Origin: Candidatus Anaerotruncus excrementipullorum
Lineage (GTDB): Bacteria; Bacillota; Clostridia; Oscillospirales; Ruminococcaceae
DNA: 41,255 bases
Assembly: GCA_019114825.1 (NCBI GenBank)
Contig: DXES01000121.1
Span: 1 to 41,255, forward strand
Reading direction: 5' to 3'
This document shows positions 34,445 through 41,255 of this stretch, piece by piece. How positions within the stretch are numbered: position 1 is the stretch's first letter; each line of letters begins with the position of its first letter. A program made the translations under genes and the position numbers. The notes beneath the pieces are model-generated. The model was not told where the DNA came from, searched no databases, and saw only the letters and a list, made by a program, of their open reading frames with translations.

Positions 34445-36010
34445 ATGGAACATCCCCAAAAGATTCAGCAGGTTGTCCTGGATGGGCACAGCCTGACTCT
34501 GGAGACGTTTGTTGCCGTTGCCCGCTTCGGCGCAAAGGTGTCCCTATCCGGGCCGGCGCGGGAGGCGATCTCCCGCTCCAGGACCCTGGCGGAGAAAATT
34601 GCCCGCGAGAAGCGGGTGGCCTATGGCATTACCACCGGATTTGGGGATTTCGCCACAGTGGCGGTCCCCGACGAGTGGAGCAGCCAGCTGTCCACCAACC
34701 TGATCCTCAGCCACTGCACCGGCACAGGGGAACCCTACAGCCAGGAGCAGGTGCGGGGGATGATGGTGCTGCGGGCCAACGCCCTGTGCGTAGGGCTCAG
34801 CGGCGTGCGGCTGGTACTGGTGGAGCTGCTGGTGGAGATGCTCAACCGGGGCGTGATTCCCGTAGTTCCTCAAAAAGGCTCCCTGGGCGCCTCCGGGGAT
34901 CTGGCGCCCCTCTCCCACATGGGGCTGGTGCTGCTGGGGCGGGGGGAGGCCTTCTACCAGGGCCAACGGCTCCCCGGTGGGGAGGCCATGGAGCGGGCGG
35001 GCCTTCAGCCCCTGGAGTCGCTGGCCTGCAAAGAGGGCCTTGGGATCACCAACGGCACCTGTGCCATGACCAGTGTGGGAGCGCTGCACCTCTACGACAC
35101 CATCCAAGCCGCCCGGCTGGCGGATGTGATCAGTTCGCTGAGCTTCACCGCCCTCACCGGCCAGCTGGACTCCTTCCAGGAGCGGATGCACACCGCCCGG
35201 GGGCAGCTGGGGCAGATCCAGGTGGCCCGAAACATCCGGCTGCTTACCCAGGACTGCGAAATTTTGGCGCGGTGCCAGGGGGCACGGGTCCAGGACGCCT
35301 ATGCGCTGCGCTGTATCCCCCAGGTCCATGGGGCGGTGCGGGACGCGCTGGAATTTGTAAAGAGCAAGGTGGAAATCGAGCTCAACGCGGTCACCGACAA
35401 CCCGCTGCTCTTCTGCGAGGATGAGGCGGTGATCTCCGGGGGCAATTTCCACGGGGAACCGATGGCGCTGCCCTTTGACTTTTTGGGCATCGCCTGTTCG
35501 GAGCTGGCCGGCATCTCCGAGCGCCGCATCGAGCGGATGGTGAATGCCGCTCTCTCCAACGGCCTAAGCCGGTTTTTGACCGTCAACGGCGGTGTCAACA
35601 GTGGGTTTATGATTGTTCAGTATGCCGCCGCCTCCATGGCCTCGGAGAACAAGGTGCTGGCCCACCCGGCCAGCGTGGACTCGATCCCCTCCTCCGCCAA
35701 TCAGGAGGATTTCGTCTCCATGGGGACCACCGCCGCCCGGAAGGCGGGCCCGATTTTGGAGAACACCCGCTCGGTGCTGGCCTATGAGCTGCTCACCGCC
35801 TGCCAGGCCATCGATCTAAGGCGGCAGTCGGGGGAGTATGGCACCGGGCTCTCTCCGGTGGGGGAGGCGGTCTTTTCCCACGTGCGCCAAAAGGTGGCGT
35901 TTATGGCGGAGGACCGGGAATTGTGGCCGGACATCCGCCAGGTGGAGGCCATGGTCCGCAGCGGGGAGCTGCTGGCGCTGGTAGAGGAGCTGGTCCCGGA
36001 CTTCCAGTGA
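34445..36010 (+). CDS. hutH: Histidine ammonia-lyase
   Basis: 'GITTGFGDFATVAV', MIO motif 'GSLGASGDLAPLSHMGLVLLG', 'SIPSSANQEDFVSMG'. Confidence 0.96.
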   Translation: MEHPQKIQQVVLDGHSLTLETFVAVARFGAKVSLSGPAREAISRSRTLAEKIAREKRVAYGITTGFGDFATVAVPDEWSSQLSTNLILSHCTGTGEPYSQEQVRGMMVLRANALCVGLSGVRLVLVELLVEMLNRGVIPVVPQKGSLGASGDLAPLSHMGLVLLGRGEAFYQGQRLPGGEAMERAGLQPLESLACKEGLGITNGTCAMTSVGALHLYDTIQAARLADVISSLSFTALTGQLDSFQERMHTARGQLGQIQVARNIRLLTQDCEILARCQGARVQDAYALRCIPQVHGAVRDALEFVKSKVEIELNAVTDNPLLFCEDEAVISGGNFHGEPMALPFDFLGIACSELAGISERRIERMVNAALSNGLSRFLTVNGGVNSGFMIVQYAAASMASENKVLAHPASVDSIPSSANQEDFVSMGTTAARKAGPILENTRSVLAYELLTACQAIDLRRQSGEYGTGLSPVGEAVFSHVRQKVAFMAEDRELWPDIRQVEAMVRSGELLALVEELVPDFQ

Positions 36011-36013
36011 GCG

Positions 36014-36322
36014 TCAGTCCGGCTGTTCCTCCTGCGCCTGGCGGTGCAGCACCGACTGGTAGCCACCCGCCCCATAGTGCAGGGCGGTGCTGATCCGGGT
36101 GATGGTAGCGCTGCTCACCGGCAGTTCGCCGCGGATGGCGTCATAACTCTTTCCGGCCAGCAGCAGTTTGGCCACCTGCAGGCGCTGGGAGAGGTGAATG
36201 AGCTCCTGTACGGTACACAGGTCCCGCAGAAAGGCGCGGCACTCCTCCTCGCTCTCCAGGCCGGCGATGGCGTGGATCAGCTCATCGAAATGGGCGGGAT
36301 TGATTTGTTCAGAATGGGGCAT
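36014..36322 (-). CDS. YerC/YecD family TrpR-related regulator
   Basis: 'LIHAIAGLESEEECRAFLRDLCTVQELIHLSQRLQVAKLLLAGKSYDAIRGELPVSSATITRISTALHYGAGGY'; GGAGG upstream of ATG. Confidence 0.9.
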   Translation of the reverse strand: MPHSEQINPAHFDELIHAIAGLESEEECRAFLRDLCTVQELIHLSQRLQVAKLLLAGKSYDAIRGELPVSSATITRISTALHYGAGGYQSVLHRQAQEEQPD

Positions 36323-36420
36323 AGTCCGTTCCTCCAGAACCGCTCGAATATCCAAAGTTTTTACCATCATACCATAAATCTGCAAAAAATAAAATCCAAA
36401 AAAGATAGGAGGCCGACCAT

Positions 36421-38439
36421 ATGGAATACAACCCCCATGACGCCATGACCATCCGCCTGGAAGACGACCTGCCGGACTACCCGGCGTTTGTGCCTGGCTG
36501 CCGCCGGGCCCCCCGCCGGGAGGCCCACCTGAGCGAGGCGGACAAGGCCTTGGCCATTACCAACGCCCTGCGCTATATCCCGCCCCAGCACCACGCCCAG
36601 ATGGCCCGTGAATTTGCCCAGGAGCTGGCAGAGCACGGGCGGATCTATGGCTACCGGTTCCGTCCCCAAGGGCGCATCTATGGCAAGCCCATCGACCAGT
36701 ACCGGGGCAACTGCGTGGAGGCCAAGGCCTTCCAGGTGATGATCGACAACAACCTGGATTTTGATGTGGCCCTCTATCCTTATGAGCTGGTGACCTATGG
36801 GGAGACCGGCCAGGTCTGCCAAAACTGGATGCAGTACCGGCTGATCAAAAAATACCTGGAAGTGATGACCGACGAACAGACGCTGGTGGTCATGTCCGGC
36901 CATCCGCTGGGGCTGTTCCACTCCCACAAGCTGGCTCCCCGCTGCATCATCACCAACGGGCTGATGGTGGGGGCGTTTGATGACCTGAAGAACTTCAACC
37001 GGGCCGCCTCCCTGGGGGTGGCCAACTACGGCCAGATGACCGCCGGCGGCTGGATGTACATCGGCCCCCAGGGGATCGTCCACGGCACCTTCAATACGCT
37101 GCTCAACGCCGGCCGGCTGAAATTGGGCATTCCGGCGGATGGGAACCTGGCAGGCCGCCTGTTTGTCTCCGCGGGGCTGGGCGGCATGAGCGGCGCCCAG
37201 GGCAAGGCGGCGGAGATCGCCGGGGCGGTGTCGATCATCGCGGAGGTGGATGATTCCCGGATCGACACCCGTTACACCCAGGGCTGGGTCAGCTGCCGTA
37301 CCGACAGCCTGGATGAGGCCTGGAACATGGCAAAAGCGCATTTGGAGGCAAAAACCCCCTGTGCCATCGCCTACCACGGCAACGTGGTGGATCTGTTGGA
37401 GTACCTGTACGATCACGGGATCCATGTGGACCTGATGAGCGACCAGACCTCCTGCCATGTGCCCTACGAGGGCGGCTACTGCCCCCAGGGCCTGACCTAT
37501 CAGCAGCGCACCGAGATGCTGGACCGGGACCCGGAGGGGTTCCGGGTGTTGGTGGACCGGACGCTGCGCCACCACTATGAGCTGATCTGCAAGTTCCATG
37601 AACGGGGCACCTATTTCTTCGACTATGGCAACAGCTTCCTGAAGGCGGTGTATGACGCAGGCGTCACCTCGGTCTGCAAAAACGGGGAGAACGACCTGGA
37701 TGGCTTCGTATTCCCCTCCTATGTGGAGGACATCCTGGGCCCCTGCCTGTTTGACTTTGGCTATGGGCCCTTCCGCTGGTGCTGCCTGTCCGGCAGGCCG
37801 GAGGATCTGGATAAAACCGATGAAGCTGCGGCCCAGTACATCCTGGCCCACAACCGCCGCTACCAGGACTACGACAACTACATCTGGGTGCGGGACGCCA
37901 AGAAAAATAAATTGGTGGTGGGTACCCAGTGCCGGATCCTCTACCAGGACGCCATGGGCCGGATGAACCTGGCGCTGGCCTTCAATGAGATGGTGCGCAA
38001 AGGGGAGATCGGCCCGGTGATGCTGGGCCGGGACCACCACGACACCGGCGGCACCGACTCCCCCTTCCGGGAGACCTCCAACATCAAGGACGGCTCCAAC
38101 ATTATGGCGGATATGGCGGTCCAGTGCTACGCCGGCAACGCCGCCCGGGGGATGAGCCTGGTGGCCCTCCACAACGGCGGCGGCACCGGCATTGGCAAGG
38201 CGATCAACGGCGGCTTTGGCATGGTGCTGGACGGATCCGAGCGGGTGGACACCATCCTGCGGATGTCCATGCCCTGGGATGTGATGGTGGGCGTCTCCCG
38301 CCGGGCCTGGGCCAGAAACGAAAACGCCCTGACCACGGCAGCCGCCTATAACGCCCAGTATGCGGGCCAGGACCACATCACGCTGCCCTACCTGGCGGAC
38401 AGCCAGGTGGTGCAGGAGGCGCTCCATGGGGCGCAGTGA
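36421..38439 (+). CDS. hutU: Urocanate hydratase
   Basis: 'QVMIDNNLDFDVALYPYELVTYGETGQVCQNWMQYRLIKKYLE', 'VMSGHPLGLFHSH', 'GVANYGQMTAGGWMYIGPQGIVHGT'. Confidence 0.96.
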   Translation: MEYNPHDAMTIRLEDDLPDYPAFVPGCRRAPRREAHLSEADKALAITNALRYIPPQHHAQMAREFAQELAEHGRIYGYRFRPQGRIYGKPIDQYRGNCVEAKAFQVMIDNNLDFDVALYPYELVTYGETGQVCQNWMQYRLIKKYLEVMTDEQTLVVMSGHPLGLFHSHKLAPRCIITNGLMVGAFDDLKNFNRAASLGVANYGQMTAGGWMYIGPQGIVHGTFNTLLNAGRLKLGIPADGNLAGRLFVSAGLGGMSGAQGKAAEIAGAVSIIAEVDDSRIDTRYTQGWVSCRTDSLDEAWNMAKAHLEAKTPCAIAYHGNVVDLLEYLYDHGIHVDLMSDQTSCHVPYEGGYCPQGLTYQQRTEMLDRDPEGFRVLVDRTLRHHYELICKFHERGTYFFDYGNSFLKAVYDAGVTSVCKNGENDLDGFVFPSYVEDILGPCLFDFGYGPFRWCCLSGRPEDLDKTDEAAAQYILAHNRRYQDYDNYIWVRDAKKNKLVVGTQCRILYQDAMGRMNLALAFNEMVRKGEIGPVMLGRDHHDTGGTDSPFRETSNIKDGSNIMADMAVQCYAGNAARGMSLVALHNGGGTGIGKAINGGFGMVLDGSERVDTILRMSMPWDVMVGVSRRAWARNENALTTAAAYNAQYAGQDHITLPYLADSQVVQEALHGAQ

Positions 38440-38463
38440 ACCGAGCTTTCGGGAGGAGAATCA

Positions 38464-39738
38464 ATGGACCGACTGTTGATCCACAATATCGGGCAGCTTG
38501 TGACCCCTCTGGGCAGGTCCGCCAGGCGCGGCCAGGAGCAGGGGAAGCTCCAGAAGCTCCAGCACGCCTGGGTGCTGCTGGAAGGGGAGTGCATCGCCCA
38601 GGTGGGGGAGGGGGACCCTCCGCCGGCGCCGGGTGCGGCAAGGCTGGATGCCGGCGGGCGGTTGGCCACCCCCGGGCTGGTGGACGCCCACACCCATCTG
38701 ATCTTTGGAGGCTGGCGGCAGAACGAGCTGGCCTTAAAACTCCATGGGGTGCCCTATTTGGACATCCTGGCCCAGGGGGGCGGCATCCTCTCCACCGTAC
38801 AGGCCACCCGGGCGGCCTCCCAGCAGCAGCTGGAGGAGAAGGCCGCCCGGGCGCTGGACGAGATGTTCTCTTTCGGCACCACCACCTGCGAGGCCAAGAG
38901 CGGCTACGGCCTCTCCACCCAGGAGGAGTGCAAGCAGCTCCGGGCCATCCGGGCGCTGGATGAGCGCTATCCGGTGGATCTGGTATCCACCTTTTTGGGG
39001 GCTCACGCCCTGCCGCAGGAGTACCGGGACCGGCGCGGGGAGTATCTCCGGCTGCTCTGCGAGGAGATGATCCCGGCGGTGGCGGCGGAGGGGCTGGCGG
39101 AATTCTGCGATGTCTTCTGCGAGACCGGCGTCTTTACAGCGGAGGAGTCCCGGGAGATTCTGCTGTGCGGCAGGCGCCACGGCCTGCGTCCCAAGATCCA
39201 TGCGGATGAGATCGATCCCATCGGCGGTTCCCAGCTGGCGGGGGAGGTGGGGGCAATCTCCGCCGAGCATCTGATCGTCTGCCCGCCCCAGGGGATTTCC
39301 AGCATGGCCCGGGCGGGCACGGTGGCCTGTCTGCTGCCGGCCACCAGCTTCTATCTGGGGGCCTCCTTCGCCCCTGCCCGCCAGATGATCGACGCGGGGG
39401 TGCCGGTGGCGATGGCCACCGATTTTAACCCCGGCTCCTGCCCCTGTCTCAACCTGCAGCTGGTCATGAATCTGGGCTGCCTCAAATACCGGCTGACGCC
39501 GGAGGAGGTGCTCACAGCGGTGACCCTCAATGGTGCGGCGGCCATCGGCCGGGCGCAGACGGTGGGCTCGTTGGAGCCCGGGAAGCTGGGGGACCTGGTC
39601 CTCTGGGAGGCGGCAGATTTGGAATACCTCTGTTACCGGTTGGGCAGCAACCTGGTCCACACGGTTATCAAGCGGGGGAGACCCCATATGTACGGCGGGC
39701 CCAAAGGGCCGGGAAGGGAGAACGTATGGCAAAACTAG
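38464..39738 (+). CDS. hutI: Imidazolonepropionase
   Basis: 'TPGLVDAHTHLIFGGWRQNELALKL', 'GTTTCEAKSGYGLS', 'KIHADEIDPIGGSQLAGEVGAISAEHL', 'ATDFNPGSCPCLNLQ'. Confidence 0.96.
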   Translation: MDRLLIHNIGQLVTPLGRSARRGQEQGKLQKLQHAWVLLEGECIAQVGEGDPPPAPGAARLDAGGRLATPGLVDAHTHLIFGGWRQNELALKLHGVPYLDILAQGGGILSTVQATRAASQQQLEEKAARALDEMFSFGTTTCEAKSGYGLSTQEECKQLRAIRALDERYPVDLVSTFLGAHALPQEYRDRRGEYLRLLCEEMIPAVAAEGLAEFCDVFCETGVFTAEESREILLCGRRHGLRPKIHADEIDPIGGSQLAGEVGAISAEHLIVCPPQGISSMARAGTVACLLPATSFYLGASFAPARQMIDAGVPVAMATDFNPGSCPCLNLQLVMNLGCLKYRLTPEEVLTAVTLNGAAAIGRAQTVGSLEPGKLGDLVLWEAADLEYLCYRLGSNLVHTVIKRGRPHMYGGPKGPGRENVWQN

Positions 39739-40637
39739 TGGAATGTATCCCCAATTTCAGCACCAGCAAGGAGCGGGAACCCCAGATCTTTCAAGGGCTG
39801 GTGGACACCGCCAACAGCATCCCCGGCTGCACTGTTTTGGATATCCAAAGCGATGGGGATCACAACCGCTGCGTCTTTACCCTGGTGGGTTCCCCCCAGG
39901 GGATTGAGGAGGCGGCGTTCCGGCTGGCCCAAAAGGCCACCGAGACGATCGATATGACCAAGCACACCGGCCAGCACCCCCGTATGGGAGCCACCGATGT
40001 GATCCCCTTTGTCCCCACCATGGATATGACGGTGGAGGAGTGCGTGGAGATGAGCAAGCGGGTGGCCGCCCGCATCTGGGAGCAGCTGGGGGTGCCGGCC
40101 TTCCTCTACGAGGATTCCGCTACCGCCCCCCACCGGGTCAACCTGGCCAGCATCCGCAAGGGCCAGTTTGAGGGGATGCCGGAAAAGCTCCTGCAGCCCG
40201 AGTGGGCGCCGGACTTTGGGGAGCGCAGGATCCATCCCACCGCCGGCGTGGTGGCGGTGGGGGCCCGGATGCCGCTGATCGCCTTCAATGTGAACCTGGA
40301 TACCTCCGATCTGGAGATTGCAAACCGGATCGCCCGGGCGGTGCGCTGCTCCGGCGGCGGATTCAAATACTGCAAGGCCATCGGCGTTATGCTCCACGAC
40401 CGGAACATCGCCCAGGTCTCCATGAATATGACCAACTACGAGGGGACCCCCCTCTATTATGTGTTCGAGATGATCCGCGCCCTGGCCGACCGCTGGGGGG
40501 TCCGGATTATCGGCAGTGAGCTGGTGGGGCTCACCCCCGCCAAGGCGCTGGTGGACTGCGCGGAATACTACCTAAAGCTGGAAAACTTCGACTGCCGCCG
40601 CCAGGTGATGGAGTACCACCTGGCCGGCATGGAATGA
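39726..40637 (+). CDS. ftcD: Glutamate formimidoyltransferase
   Basis: 'KLVECIPNFSTSKE', 'HTGQHPRMGATDVIPFVP', 'LIAFNVNLDTSDLEIANRIARAVR'. Confidence 0.95.
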   Translation: MAKLVECIPNFSTSKEREPQIFQGLVDTANSIPGCTVLDIQSDGDHNRCVFTLVGSPQGIEEAAFRLAQKATETIDMTKHTGQHPRMGATDVIPFVPTMDMTVEECVEMSKRVAARIWEQLGVPAFLYEDSATAPHRVNLASIRKGQFEGMPEKLLQPEWAPDFGERRIHPTAGVVAVGARMPLIAFNVNLDTSDLEIANRIARAVRCSGGGFKYCKAIGVMLHDRNIAQVSMNMTNYEGTPLYYVFEMIRALADRWGVRIIGSELVGLTPAKALVDCAEYYLKLENFDCRRQVMEYHLAGME

Positions 40638-40647
40638 GGAGGTATCT

Positions 40648-41255
40648 ATGAAACTGGATGAACTACAGGTCCGGGGCTTTTCGGAGCTGCTGGCTTCCGA
40701 TGCCCCCGCTCCCGGCGGCGGTTCCACCGCCGCCTTGGAGGGGGCTTTGGGCGCGGCGCTGGCCGCCATGGTCTGCCGGTTGACGGTGGATAAAAAGAAG
40801 TATGCCGAGCATCGGGAGGCCCTTTTGGAGGTGCAGCGGCAGGCGGAATTGCTGCGCACCCAGCTGCTGGCGGTGATGGATCTGGACACCCAGGCGTTTT
40901 TGCAGGTGAGCGAGGCGTTTGCCCTGCCCAAAACCAGCGAGGAGGAGAAGGTGGCTCGTTCCGCCGCCATCCAGCGGGGGCTGGAGCGGTGCACCGAGAC
41001 CCCGCTGGAGGTGATGCGCCTGGCTGCGGAGGCGCTGGGCCTGGCAGTGACTCTGCCCGGCCGGTTCAATGAGAACGCGGCCAGCGACCTGGGGGTGGCG
41101 GCGCTCTCCCTGAAAACCGCCCTCCAGGGGGCCTGGCTCAACGTGTTGATCAACGTGGGGAGCCTGAAGGACAAGGAGCTGGCCGCCCGGTTCCGGGCGG
41201 AGGGGGAGGCGCTGCTGGCGCAGGCGCTGCCTATGGCTGACCAGCTCTACCGGAC
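40648..41255 (+). CDS. fchA: Cyclodeaminase/cyclohydrolase family protein (formimidoyl-THF cyclodeaminase, 3' truncated)
   Basis: Open frame to window edge: MKLDELQVRGFSELLASDAPAPGGGSTAALEGALGAALAAMVCRLTVDKKKYAEH; GAGGAGG RBS. Confidence 0.9.
   Translation, partial: MKLDELQVRGFSELLASDAPAPGGGSTAALEGALGAALAAMVCRLTVDKKKYAEHREALLEVQRQAELLRTQLLAVMDLDTQAFLQVSEAFALPKTSEEEKVARSAAIQRGLERCTETPLEVMRLAAEALGLAVTLPGRFNENAASDLGVAALSLKTALQGAWLNVLINVGSLKDKELAARFRAEGEALLAQALPMADQLYR

Noticed and set aside
36367-38427. Antisense ORF of 686 aa opposite hutU
   Set aside because: Shadow ORF; hutU is unmistakable on the + strand.
1-41255. CRISPR arrays, IS elements, prophage, tRNA/rRNA genes
   Set aside because: No regularly spaced repeats, transposase/integrase ORFs, attachment-site-like repeats or RNA gene signatures seen.

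Overview
A ~41 kb GC-rich chromosomal segment that looks like an anaerobic Firmicute (Oscillospiraceae/Ruminococcaceae-like; inferred from gene content only). Nearly all genes are on the + strand. I found no rRNA, tRNA, CRISPR or mobile elements. Order: sensor histidine kinase (5'-truncated), 2-hydroxyacid dehydrogenase, SpoVB-like flippase (-), an ABC-2-type export unit (ATPase, membrane-anchored protein, two permeases, 54-aa membrane ORF), HAD phosphatase (-), RlmA-type methyltransferase, phosphopantetheinyl transferase, polyphosphate:AMP phosphotransferase, acylphosphatase, YgjP-like metallohydrolase, a four-gene [FeFe]-hydrogenase signalling/catalytic operon, MurR/RpiR regulator, BaiN-like flavoprotein, Cmk, PlsC, an IspH-S1 fusion, a lipoprotein, RecJ, Rel/SpoT, Dtd, MBL hydrolase, HemZ, zinc-ribbon protein, MATE transporter, and a histidine-utilisation cluster (hutH, antisense yerC-like regulator, hutU, hutI, ftcD, fchA 3'-truncated). 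Strongest signals: (1) the operon of 2Fe-2S protein, PAS-containing sensory hydrogenase, SpoIIE-type phosphatase and group-B-like hydrogenase, preceded by a near-perfect Rex-like operator overlapping a strong extended -10 promoter and a structured leader; (2) a perfect 15-bp-arm terminator-like hairpin with a T-tract inside the start of an ABC permease ORF; (3) an internal promoter, Shine-Dalgarno and ATG that could yield free ribosomal protein S1 from the ispH-S1 fusion; (4) an antisense TrpR/YerC-like regulator embedded in the hut cluster. Calls rest on reading the translated ORFs and sequence by eye. No database search was run.
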